Assembly (NCBI GenBank): GCA_905250125.1
Contig: CAJNOL010000211.1
Coordinates: 62,001 to 126,000 of the forward strand
Origin: Rotaria sordida
Taxonomy: Eukaryota > Rotifera > Eurotatoria > Philodinida > Philodinidae
DNA: 64,000 bases
Direction: 5' to 3'
This document shows positions 47,001 through 58,227 of this stretch, in pieces. Below the pieces are notes generated by a model. It had not been told where the DNA came from. It saw only the letters and a program-made list of their open reading frames with translations, and made no database searches. The position numbers and the translations under genes were made by a program. The stretch's first letter is position 1, and every line of letters starts with the position of its first letter.

Positions 47001-48592
47001 AATTATTGTGGTAGTTTAGACTTGAAGTTACTTTTTCGAACATTCACAACTAATCGAAATCATAAAAACGACAGTTTTTAGTATTCCTTTTTTCTTTTTA
47101 TTTTCATTTATTTTCTTCTTATATGTAATGATTTATATGTCTGGACATTTCCATTCATATACGATTTATTCCAAACTGAAGTAAGATTTTCATTATTTCA
47201 AATTTTTAATTTTAAGCAAATACATGTTTATTCAATTCAGGTTATTCGAATTAATCAAAACAATATATTCTTATTTTCTGTACAAGAGAAATATCAATTC
47301 GATCCGAAAATAATACTACAATTAAATAGAAGGATTCATGATGGATATTTTAATAAAGCCTTTAAAAATTCTTAGATTTGAAGTTACATTTTTATTGGGC
47401 CACAGGAGTGATTTTCCCGAAGTTGCACTAGATAGACTATATGTTGTTGCTATGAAATGAAACATTTTCAAATTCTAAGAACTATTTTGTTGGAACAACG
47501 AGAACTCATTAAATACAAAATAGCAGAAATCGATGATTTAAAGTCAATTTCGATACCGTAAACGGCCATCACTTTATAAAACCATGTTTGTTGTTCTAAC
47601 AAATTAGTTCTCAGAATTTGAAAATGTTTCCTTTTGTAGAAAAAACATATAATCTATCTAGTACAACTCCGAATAAAATCCCTCCATACTCTAATTAAAA
47701 ATATGACTTCAAATCCAAGAATTTTTAAAAGTTTTATTAAAATATCCACCATAAGTTCTTCTATTTAATTGTATTATTTTCGAATCGAATTGATATTTCT
47801 CTTGTACAGAAAATAAGAATATATTGTTTTGATTAACTCGAATAATCTGAATTGAATAAACATGTATTTGTTTGAGGTTAACATTCAAAATGAAAAAAAT
47901 CTTACTTCAGTTTGAGATAGATCACACCCTTGAATGCAAATATGTAGACACATCAACAATTACATATAAGAAAAAAGTTAATAAAAATAATAGAAGAAAT
48001 ATTAAAAAAATGTCTCATGTTATAGGATGGTAGATTAAGGTTCACAATTCTTGTTTTTAAAATATATGAAAAAAAACATATGTTAATTAAATTGTAATAC
48101 CTTATCTGCGTAGTCACAGCCCAATTACCACCACCACTTTGCAGTGAAATCCAGGCACTGCCAGTGAATGTTAAGGCAATCTTAATGTTTGGAGACAAGT
48201 TCAATATTGATGAGTCTTGACCAGCACTCATATCTTGTGAAACACTAAAATCAGTACATGGTACAGATGTACTCAGAGGACAAATCAATGAACCACATTG
48301 ACTGCCACGACAACATATACTACCAGCTCCGATAGTACCACCACTGTTAATAGTATTTTGATCACAATAATAAGAACCACGACGCCAAGCATGTCGTTGA
48401 GTAAATGATATTGGTACAGGATTTTGATTAGGTACTTGTGGACTAACCTATAAAAAAAGATATAGATAAGAAGTTACTATTTATTGAAATAGTTTGTCTT
48501 ACAGGTTTCCATGTAAATGAACCACCTCGATAGTGAGATGCTTCAATAACTATACCTAACCATATATACAGGAGATAATGTAATCCTTGCAT
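44027..48592 (-). CDS. 13-exon secreted/membrane mosaic protein with Thr-rich stalk, 639 aa
   Basis: Exons (minus, 5' to 3'): 48592-48503, 48447-48101, 46984-46740, 46690-46606, 46556-46495, 46433-46296, 46243-46154, 46054-45927, 45871-45662, 45594-45566, 45509-45271, 44342-44280 and 44220-44027. All junctions are GT-AG and the frame closes. A signal peptide (MQGLHYLLYIWLGIVIEA) precedes SHYRGGSFTWKP, a motif I know from invertebrate proteins annotated loosely as integrin-beta-like or matrix proteins. These also share HAWRR, CDQNTINSGG, DTDGDTVKCRWA and DECAGICNTFPGA, all present here. About eight small exons follow with paired Cys, then a Thr stalk and a C-terminal membrane helix (PVIIGTLLSTTVVGAISLVV) ending near the terminus. 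Likely a cell-surface or matrix protein. Introns 2 and 12 are about 1 kb each and contain palindromic elements. Confidence 0.82.
44361..45220. mobile_element. 860-bp element in intron 12 with repeated GTTAGCGACGTGAC
   Basis: Perfect 12-bp inverted termini TGGGTAAAATCA (44361-44372) and TGATTTTACCCA (45209-45220), each directly bordered by a (TA)n tract, so a TA target is likely. Four exact copies of GTTAGCGACGTGAC start at 44376, 44540, 44731 and 44751, all in the same orientation. A TTAATTAA-rich tract lies near 45056-45095. No transposase domain is seen. Confidence 0.7.
47170..47917. mobile_element. Palindromic element in intron 2 of the mosaic gene
   Basis: CCAAACTGAAGTAAG at the left and CTTACTTCAGTTTGAG at the right are termini of arms about 330 bp long. 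AAATACATGTTTATTCAATT and AATAAGAATATATTGTTTTG with their inverses confirm pairing throughout. It fills most of the 1.1-kb intron. No target duplication is resolved. Confidence 0.8.
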
Positions 48593-51070
48593 TTTTATTC
48601 TGAAACAAAAAAACAGTTGAATGCACAATTTTTATCGTGTTATATAACAAACAAAAATGAAATTGAAAAAGAAATATAGACGTTTAGTTTTCATTTGCAA
48701 CAATAAAACTAATAGAATACAAGTATGTGCACAACTGTTCTCAAAACATTTTCAAAATGAATAGAGAAATGTTGTTTTTTTTTTATGGACCATAGACAAT
48801 TCACATATTGTGAATGTTAATGGAATTAAATCTAATAGTAATCGAATATAATGTTTGTTAATAAAATTCAGTTTTTTACTGTCACTTTTGTTTTGATGAA
48901 ATCTCGAAAAACATAAGCGAAAAAAAAACCATCTAAAATAAATACGTTGTTTCAAAGTGAAATTGATGAAAATATTTATATATATATATATTGAATTCTA
49001 AAGTTGTGTAATTATAATAAAAACTAAAATGATTCATTTTGCTCGATTGCATTGGTTTTCTAATCAAGAATTATGTGTATGCAATTGATAACTATCACGA
49101 TTTTTGAATCGAATTCAAAAATATTTACGTTTTTGCAGACAACTTTTTTTATTACTAGAAAAATATAAGAAAGCTTTTGAGCATTCATTTTATTCAATTC
49201 ATTCGATATCCGTAGATAGTTGCTACTATTATGGACGTTGAACTTTTCTGCATTTTAGTGGTAAGGAAAAACGACAGAATAAGAAGACTCATTATCATTG
49301 TTACTCAACAAATTAACTCTTTGACTCTCGAAGACGTATAAATACATCTGAATGCAATTATTGAACAAACGTATTACTGGCATATTCTTTAATTATTTGG
49401 TAAAGCTTTTTATCATTTTCACAAAGACTTCTTTAAGAAGAAGACGTTGGATTTAGCAATCAAATCAGTCTTAAAGAAAACACGTGATTTGTACATTCCA
49501 TAATGTGTAACGTGATACACAATATATGTATTCTGACTGCAAAGTATCTCTATGCATGGTTGATTACTTTAAAGACTATCATACAAAAATGAGCTACCAA
49601 TGACTTTTTTGAAAATGATGTGCTATTTTAATACTTCACGATAGATTTCGGTAGAATTAACATACAAATTTTAATTTAATATAGGCTATCGCAGATATCA
49701 TACGATAGTAATTTATATGGATACCACATTTGACTTCGTCAAAGATTACGATAATAAAATTCGGGAGAATTATTTCCCATTGATTGTTTTTTTTTCAAGA
49801 CATAAAAAAAAACGTTATAGAATCCATCAGTTTTGCTATGCTGGAAATATTTGATAATCGTTTCATGCTTTAAAAAAAAATTTTTTTGAGAATAGATCAT
49901 TGATAGAAAATTTTTTTCATGTTATTTGATTCTACATCTGAATAAAATATAATTGTTTTTATATTGATTCGGTTACAGTATTTATAATGATAAATGTAAA
50001 GCCTTTCAAAATAAGAAAAAAGGTATGTATGAAATTATACCCATCAAAATTTACACCCGCGTTTCGATTTACACAAATGCAAAACATTAAACTATACAAG
50101 CGAAAGTCAATTGAATAAAAGGATGAGAAAAAGGTGCTCTTTAAAAAAACATTTTTTTTAAGAATGATTCATCGAGCATATGCACGTGAAAAGTAACGAA
50201 AGCTATTATAGGTATTCTAAAACTGATCACACAGTTTGAAAGTTTTGATACATCAATTGTTGAACAATTATATAATTATAACCTGATGAAATCTTAGTTA
50301 TAACACAAAAACAAAGCTGATCACAATAGAAGTGGACTGGGCTTCTATTCTGTGGCAAGAAGAGAATTGAAAAATACTATAGCCATCAATTTTCTAACCA
50401 AAAAGATATGCGATTTTTGTCATTTTTATTTTTCTATATGCTAGGACATGAAAATCTAACTATCCGCTTTGTAGCCATTGACAAGCTCTATCTTCTAGTT
50501 TTAATTAATAAAAAAATTACACTACAATCAACTCAAAAAGAATTCTTTTCTTTTCACTAAAGTTATCACTTTTGAATTCGCACTATTGTAGAAAATTCTT
50601 ATATCTTTCACAAAGTAGTATATTAGAGCTCGAATAGGAAAATAGTATGTCTACTATGTCTGATTAAAAAACTTTCAATAGCTTTGTTCCGTTCAATAGA
50701 CTGAACGAAGCAATAAAATCTTTCATATTAATCAGCTCAATTTCAAGAAAGTTATCGTTTTTATAGTAACACTAGGTTTTCACGAATTCTATGAGAGAGC
50801 TAGGACAATTTTATTATATTTATAATACTAATTATTTTTGTGTCTATATCGCATCTTCAATGACATTCAGTCAACTCAATTGAAAAAGTTTATTCTTTTT
50901 TCTTTATTTAAAATGTCGTTTTTCATCAATGAATTTGAAAAATATCAAATATTTTGTCTGTTTTCTCATCACAAATGCCATTTTTTTCGTGTTTTTAATA
51001 TAAAATTCACGAAAGCCATGAAATTTTTGTTGATTTTTTGATTTCATGGGTACACACTCAATGCACATAA

Positions 51071-51165
51071 CCTTAAAGAGATTAAAAGAAGTAAAGGAAC
51101 TAAAAGAATTAAAAGGATTAAAGGGACTAACGGAATTAAAAGGACTAAAGAGATTAAGATAGATT
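51071..51165. repeat. Degenerate ~10-bp tandem array
   Basis: Units of the type GGATTAAAAG/GGAACTAAAAG repeat about nine times with substitutions. Confidence 0.75.
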
Positions 51166-51666
51166 ACAAGTGTAAGAGGTTTTTAGACCAGGATAACTTT
51201 AATTTCTTCTAGATCCCTCATATATTTCTCTCTTTTCATGTATCATATATTGCATTAAACTTTTGTTCTACTATTCTTTTTAGCTATCAACAAATCTATT
51301 GTACTTTAGAGATGTGCACAGTTAAGTTTTTTTTTTCATACTCTGTACCATGACTGAAAAAAATGTTCTTACGCTTACCCTACCTTATTCTGCAGGATAG
51401 GGTAACCATACATAACTCTATTGTACTTCTCTATGAACAATATGATGATGATGATGATGGATAGCAAGGTAGAAATTGACCTATTGTATATACAAACTTA
51501 TAAATATTATTTTTGACTGATATTGGCTAAAGTATGTTATTCAATGTTACACATTCTGTTCAAGTTTATCTGACATTTGTTTATTTTAAATTTGCTTTTA
51601 TGTAATGTAAAAATAAAATATTGTTCAAATTTAGTTTTATTTAAAATCTTCACCATTCCTATTCTT

Positions 51667-52543
51667 GGCAAAATGAAATGAACACGAATGTGTTTTGAAT
51701 AACTGGAGAATGAAATCAGTTAGCGTCCTAAGGTTTTTACCCTTGGAAAGAGCAATGTAGGGAAAGGAAGTAAAGATATGTCAAAATTTAATTGGTTATC
51801 AATAAACCAATCAGGTGAGAAGTTGTGCGAAATTTTAAGCACTACTTTTGAAAGGCTTTTTTCATTGGTTTTTGGGCTTAAATAAAACCATTCGATAGGA
51901 AAAATTGTTCTCTATTGACATATATAAGACTTAACTCACTACCTCATTCCATTCAAAACTTATAATGATTTTTCTGAAATCCCCAACTTCGATCAATTCA
52001 CATTTTATGTCCCGAAAATAAATCTTTAGAGAGGTTTCAAAGTCATCTGAAATCAATCTAGCAAGATTTTTGATTTTCAGCTGTTTACGCAATATATTGG
52101 AAAACTTTCAAATGTTGCTAAGGTGATTTCAGATGACTTTAAAAACAAAAATAAATATCACTATTCGAATTAGTATGATCAATTATCTCTCTGAAGATCT
52201 ATTTTTGGGGCAAAAACCATGAATTGATCGAAATGAGGAATTTTACGAAAGCCATTATAACTTTTGAATGAAATGAGGTATAGATCTTGCATAGATCAAT
52301 AGAGAACAATTTTTCCTATGGAATGGTTTTATTTAAGCCCAAAAACTCATGGAAATAACCTTCCGAAAGCAGTGCTCAAAACTTCGAACAACTGCTCACC
52401 TGATTAGTCTATTGATAACCAATCAAATTTCGATGAGTCTTTATTTCTCCCGACGTTACTCCTTGCAGCGGTGAAAACCGTAAGTCGCTAGCTGATTTCG
52501 TTCTCGAGTTATTCAAAAAATTATTCATTTTATTTTCGCATTT
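51667..52543. mobile_element. ~875-bp palindromic element
   Basis: Arms of about 420 bp: TTGAATAACTGGAGAATGAA near 51695 against the complement of the right side TTGAATAACTCGAGAACGAA, then GAAATCAGTTAGCG against GAAATCAGCTAGCG. The inner part pairs around GAAAAATTGTTCTCTATTGA and its inverse. No open frame of note. Confidence 0.8.
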
Positions 52544-52736
52544 GAAAATAAACACACTCTATGGAAGTTTTCATAATCATCGATTACTGTTAGTTTGAAT
52601 TTTAAAGTGCATAAAGAAGAGATTATACTCCTTAGAGGTTTTTGCTATTCTGTTGTTTTTCATCTTACACTTGATTGATTATCAATGTAAATATATATAT
52701 ATATATATATATTCATGTGCATTTCAAGGATAAAAC

Positions 52737-54002
52737 ATGTCCACGTCATCTACAATCTCACATGAATCAGTTACAGCCGATATTAATTCTTTAGAAACAA
52801 CTGCTGGTCCTCTTATTTGTTCAATTAAACGACGATGGGCAACAAATAAATTAATTTTCAAAAAACTAATTAATGACGATCATCTTATTCATTATGTCGT
52901 ATTTTTAAAAGGTACTCAAGATGAACAGAATGGTGTTGTTCTTAAAATTTATCCAACAAATTCAGATGTATATACTGATCATCAAGAACAACTTCGTTTA
53001 ATTAATCATTTGAGTTATCATAATATAGCACCACGTATTTTATTAACATTTATCAATGGTTATTTTTGTAATTATTATATTCAAGGAAATATACTTGATA
53101 TAAAAGAACAACAAACTCAGTAAGTTTTAATATTTATATTGAATATGTGGTTTTTTGTTTTGTTTTAATATGATTGATTTTTATAGTCAATTAATATCTC
53201 AAAAAATAGCTTCAATTCATTCAATTCCAATAAGATTTCATGGACCTCAATTATTTGATAAACTTAAATGTTTTATTGATTTATTTACTAATACAAATTT
53301 AAGTTTACATAATCGACTTGTTCAAATAACGAAAGAAAATGAAAAATTTACTAATAATAAAAATGTTTTAAAATCATTCAAATCAATTATTGGTTTAAAG
53401 AATATTTCAATATATCCATTAACATTTATTCAACTTGAATTAAAATTAAAAGATATATTATGGATTGAAATTTCAAATGATATTGATCATATACAAGCAA
53501 ATTTTGAAAATAATTGGTCATCATTGAATATTCCTATTGTATTATGTCTTAATAATATGAAAATAGATAATTTTTTATTTGATTTAAAAACAAAATCAAT
53601 AACAATTATTGATTTTGATCATTGTTCACATAATTATTATCTTATTGATATTGTTTCATATTTTCTTGAATTAGCAAAAGATGATTATGAAACAAAATAT
53701 CCTCAACGTTCTATACAAAAATTATTTCTTATTGAATATCTTAAAAATGCAAAATTAAATCTATCACATATGGTATATGATGAATATAAACCAACAGATC
53801 ATGAATTAGAATATTTATGTGATTTATGTGAATTACTTATTGCACCTGTTCATCTTTATTGGGCTTTATGGGCATTTTTACAAGCATTACTTACAAAACC
53901 TACATCAACATTTGATTATGTTAAGTATGGTAAAATTCGACTTGAACAATATTATAAACATAAAGATAAATTTTTTCGTCCATTAAAACTTACACAAAAA
54001 AA
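52737..54002 (+). CDS. Ethanolamine/choline-kinase-like protein, altered catalytic loop, 3' end in gap
   Basis: Exons 52737-53119 and 53187-54002 with a 67-bp GT-AG intron; 399 residues before the N gap. The order matches ETNK-type kinases: TNKL in the N-lobe (WATNKLIFKKL), VVLKIYPTN, a NIAPRILLTFINGYF segment (family: APQLY.TF.NG), QKIASIHSIP, then the catalytic region and a C-terminal YWALWAFLQAL helix. The usual CHND..CKN catalytic motif reads CLNNMKIDN here: His249 is Leu and the catalytic-base Asp251 is Asn. The metal-binding IDYE becomes IDFD. The loss of the base suggests a pseudokinase or a changed activity. In active members the reaction is phosphorylation of ethanolamine in the CDP-ethanolamine pathway. 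The stop codon probably lies in or right after the gap. It converges with the cysteine dioxygenase gene. Confidence 0.82.
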
Positions 54003-54102
54003 NNNNNNNNNNNNNNNNNNNNNNNNNNNNNNNNNNNNNNNNNNNNNNNNNNNNNNNNNNNNNNNNNNNNNNNNNNNNNNNNNNNNNNNNNNNNNNNNNN
54101 NN
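54003..54102. other. Assembly gap (100 N)
   Basis: Exactly 100 N, a conventional placeholder, flanked on both sides by A-rich sequence. It hides the end of the kinase-like gene. Confidence 0.99.
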
Positions 54103-54252
54103 AAAAATAAAAATATTATTTTAAATTTTTTGCATCTCAAAAAATTTAATCATAATATATAACATAATTTTAATAATCTATCCATTCGATAATTAGATTC
54201 ATAGCAGAAAAATATTTGAATATCTTATCTTTCTTATTCACCATGACTCTAT

Positions 54253-54700
54253 TTTTGTGAAACATAATCTCAAAAGGAGTTTTAAAGTATGCAGGATAGC
54301 AATTTGTACTTCTTCTATCACAAACCGTGACAGACATTGTTGATATTAGAGACCTACGAAATCAAACTTTTTTAACTCTGACTTCGAAAATGTTTCTTCC
54401 CGTGTAATATCACGAATCGTATCGATCATTTAAAAAAAATTCACAAAATATAACTTTATTCGGAGTTTCTATAATCTATATCGACTTCAACTTCGAAAAA
54501 AAAATAGATTTGACTCCGTCGAAGTCTCATGCAAGTCTCTAGTTGATATACAATCACAGACTGTATATGAATAATGTCTCGTTATAATATATATATAAAC
54601 TACATATTGCATTTCTGACGGACTAAGCAAAATCATAGTGAAGAAATGTTTCCCAGTAATTAACAACAGCAGCTACATCGTGTTTCATATTTTAATCCTA
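54253..54700 (-). mobile_element. MITE family A, copy 4 (minus), carrying an insertion
   Basis: TTTTGTGAAACATAATCTCA at 54253 and GTGTTTCATATTTTAATCCT near 54700 are the two ends in reverse orientation. Internal blocks match copies 1 and 5 in complement. The stretch 54347-54541 is absent from other copies and is a separate element. Confidence 0.75.
54347..54541. mobile_element. 195-bp hAT-like MITE nested in family A
   Basis: TAGAGACCT at the left and AAGTCTCTA at the right are inverted tips. GTTGATAT flanks both sides (54339-54346 and 54542-54549), an exact 8-bp duplication. Removing it restores the family A sequence. Confidence 0.88.
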
Positions 54701-54961
54701 ATAACAGCTTCTACTAATATATTCTGATTTTCAGCAATAGTAATTATATCGTATTACTTGAAAATCTACAATGTTCACCATTTTGCCATTCGCCCCTTGT
54801 ACTAAGAAAGTTCGAGAAATAGAAGGTTAACTATTTTGATTTTATTTAATCAACAAAATCATATTATTTTTCTTTTTTACAATTTTGATTTACATAGCAT
54901 TTATCAAGATTTCAAAAACAGGAAAAAAAAACAACATACTTATTTCAAATTTTATAATCGA

Positions 54962-56198
54962 CTATGAGACAGTTTTTCCATACTCTGTATCATACGTTGT
55001 ATGTGCAATATTTGTTTCAATGTCATCATCTTTTATATCAAAAGTAAAACAATCTAAATACGGAGGAATATAACAATGTAAAGTAACTGCTTGTTGATTT
55101 TCATCTAATGTTTCCATTTTATGTAATCCAATATGATCATTAATTAAATGTACTGCACCTTCTTGCATTTCCACTATTTCTTTTACATCTAATTTTTCAA
55201 TATTATGTTCATTTTCTGGTATATAATATTTTGTTTCACGTACTATACCTCGTAGAACGGACATTAAACAATCACTACCAGCATGATTATGAATAGGTGA
55301 TGGACCACCTTTCCAACAGACAAGCATTAATGTAAAACGATTTGAATGATGAGCAATTAAATTTCTTGTATAAGTTTCAGTACCATTCCAACATTCATAT
55401 TTATGCCAATCTTTAGGATGATGTGATCCATATTGTTTAAGAAGAGACATTATTAATGAACGAGGATATTCATTTGAACATGATGATGTAAAACCAGGAT
55501 CAATTTGATCACTTAATTGATCACATTTTGTTAAAGATAAATCAATAAAATAAATTAATTCAGATAGAGATAATTTATGATGAGCTTGAGGACACTGAAA
55601 ATATAAATAAGATTTATTTAACGATGCGTGACGTGATTGTTAAGCTCTCGACATTTGAGAGTTTGCGGATGAGAAGCTCATAAGGAGGTCTCGATAGGAC
55701 TAGAAAAATCCTAAAAGAGTTCGTGCCTATGCATCTCTGAAGGAGAGTTGTGATCGTTTCACTTAATTTTCGATCCTGAAAGTTTGCTCATAGCGCCACA
55801 AAAATTGAGTTTACTTAAATATTCAATATCTCGACAAAATAACATTATTTTCGGCTGAAACTTTCACGATCGAAAATTAAATAAAACGGTCATAACTCTC
55901 CTCCAGAGGACCATAGGCACGACTCCTTTGAGAATTTTTTAGTCTTATCGAGGCGTTCTTTTAAATTCAATATGAGCTCGAACGATGAGTATCCGTTCGG
56001 GTTGTTCAGTTATTAGTGAACAAAATACATATGCCCTAGTATTTATTTTAGTCAAAACTACATACGAAAGGATTAAATATCAAGAGGCTCAAATGTTGGT
56101 GAACAATATATGTAATTTACTTGTTCAATACTCATTGTAGTATTATTGTTCTTACACATTGTACAAGTACATATCTCATTTGTTGTTATATGATTCAT
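54962..56198 (-). CDS. CDO1: Cysteine dioxygenase
   Basis: Exons 56198-56121 and 55594-54962 (minus); phase-0 intron of 526 bp; 236 residues. It oxidises cysteine to cysteine sulfinate with O2 at a mononuclear iron. The cupin iron ligands are H128 and H130 (PSPIHNHAGSDC) and H184 (IGLHKME). Arg103 (TYTRNL) matches the substrate-carboxylate Arg. Both residues of the mammalian Cys-Tyr cofactor are present, C135 and Y201 (HCYIPPY), so the crosslink is possible. The N-terminal exon is short and Cys-containing (ICTCTMC); animal CDO usually has about 200 residues, so this one has an extra N-terminus. The start at 56198 is the first in-frame ATG and leads to a GTAAAT donor that keeps the frame. Without RNA evidence the first exon is less certain than the second. 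Confidence 0.9.
55684..55965. mobile_element. Palindromic element in the CDO intron
   Basis: Arms of about 105 bp (55684-55790 and 55858-55965) pair: CTCGATAGGACTAGAAAAAT against the complement CTCGATAAGACTAAAAAATT, and TCGTGCCTATG and TTAATTTTCGATC(C/G)TGAAAG in both. It makes up over half of the intron. Confidence 0.8.
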
Positions 56199-58227
56199 TG
56201 TGTTTTGACCATAAAGAGTAAATCGAAGAAATGATATTAATGCTTCGCTCGGTCGTTTTTTTCTTACTTTTTACTTAAAGAGAGTGTAAATGCACTAGAA
56301 CAAAGTAAAAGAGAGAAAAGAGAATAAGCGTATTTTTTTTCTTCATTCTTTTATTTTTTCGTTTCATACAATTTTGTCGTTTTAAGTGCAAAATAATAGA
56401 ATCTTTCATTAATTAAATGATTTTTACTCATAGTTGTCAAAATACATATTTTTGATTGCGGACATTTTTCTTCATTCATAGGAAAAAAAGGTTCACAAAC
56501 AGAATCGAGTAAAAGAAATAAACATCATGTCTACAGTATAGAAACAAGCGATACTAGATCTGATCAGATGTTTAGTACGAATAGTTCGATTTAACAAAGA
56601 ACATGACTCCCTTTCGAGCTAGTTAAGGGTCATTCAGTGTATTTCTTTTAATATGCAACCTTAACAGAAGTGTTTACAATGACGGAGATAAATTTAGTTA
56701 AGTTAAATAGAAATGTTGACCATGCACTATGATAGCTTATCTACAATTAGCACACAATCTATTAACGAAGGAATAATATTTAAAAATTATCATTTTGGAT
56801 TGAAACAAAAAAGAAAAGTTGGAATAGAATTAAAATATAGTTTTGTACACATAAATTAAGTGAATGTGAAGATGAAGAGAAGAAGATCACAGTTTGTATT
56901 ATTTGATTAATTTTTCAATAACAAAAAAAATTGGCGCATCAGTCAGAAAGATGTAAACGTACTCCATGCAGGATAAAAATGTGAAACATAATGTGACTGC
57001 TATTACTAATTATTGGGAGATTGCTCTGTTCCATCTATTTCTAGACATATTTCTTTATCATCCTTTCCAGAAATGCGATAACGAAACAGTTTATATATTA
57101 GAATGAGATGTTATTCATATATGCTCTAACATTGTATCTCTATAGTTCAACACTCCTTTTAGATCATATTTCACGAAATTGATCATTAAAATGAACTGAT
57201 CTTATTATAGTTAGTTGTGTAAATATTATTTGAATAGTTTCTCTCACATGGATTGCTGATCAATGTCACACTACACATGTATCGAAAGTCTTGGTAAGAT
57301 GGATCATTAATATGGTGGATTCAAATCAAGTAATAGATGAAAATAGAACATGAGTTAGATTAATTACATCTCAATAGTTTACTCAGTTTTCTTTACCGAA
57401 TTTGTTCTACAAAGATATTCTTTCCTTAAGATAATATAATTATACAGCTTTTTTCTCTTCTGCTAAATAATTTTCTATCATCATAGGTTAATGTTTCTTT
57501 TGATTTTTATCCAATATAAAACATAAATATTTCTTAAATGAATTATTGTTTTGATATTATCGAATAAATTTATGTATAATAGAAATATTTGCTTATAAAA
57601 TGAGATTTTAAATTCAATTCTCTATAAATTATTATTTCGATGATATATTTATATGAATTTTCTTCGAAGATTATTCCATTGAAATATTAGTTGATACAAA
57701 CAGTTAAAAAAAAACAATAAATTTTTTCTTTCATTCATGTTTGATAAATATTTATTTGACATACATTTATATATCTTCGTATATAATTCTTCAAGAACTA
57801 ATAGAAATAATTTTTTGTGCATAAAAAAATCTTTCCCGAGGATTATTTATATAATGAATTATTATTTATCTAGATTATGTATCAATTCGAGATTGATTAA
57901 ACAAGAAGATTTAACGAAGACTCATTTTTTATATATGAATCATTAATTATAACGACTTCATCTATGTAAAACTTTTTTTTTATATTAACGATAAGAAATA
58001 AATTTGACTGGCTTATGTTATTAGTATGTTTTTACGAAATATTTCTAATTTTCATCAATAATAAAAGAATAAATAAATTGAAGTTACTATTAAAAGTTCA
58101 TCTTTAATCAATGAAACTAAATAACGAATAAGTTGAAAACAACCCAGCTGGATTAATCATTAAATTTACATAAAAATAACAAATAAAAAACTGTTCTGTC
58201 AGTAGTTCTTTATGTGTAATATTAATT
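56199..58227. other. Intergenic with one family A MITE
   Basis: AT-rich with no supported gene. The MITE at 56970-57178 is listed separately. The plus-strand frame at 57737-57946 is compositionally like its AT-rich surroundings. Confidence 0.55.
56970..57178 (+). mobile_element. MITE family A, copy 5 (short form)
   Basis: AGGATAAAAATGTGAAACAT at the left, CTTTTAGATCATATTTCACG at the right and the internal ATATTTCTTTATCATCC. About 210 bp, shorter than copy 1, lacking the central GGTCTG-containing part. Confidence 0.75.

Larger units (their letters stand above)
48593..52736. other. Intergenic, about 4 kb, one large palindrome
   Basis: No supported gene. Contains an AAAAGGATTAAAG-type simple array (51071-51165), a short GAT run (about 51440-51460) and the palindrome at 51667-52543. 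The plus-strand frame at 50838-51041 is AT-rich chance sequence. Confidence 0.55.
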
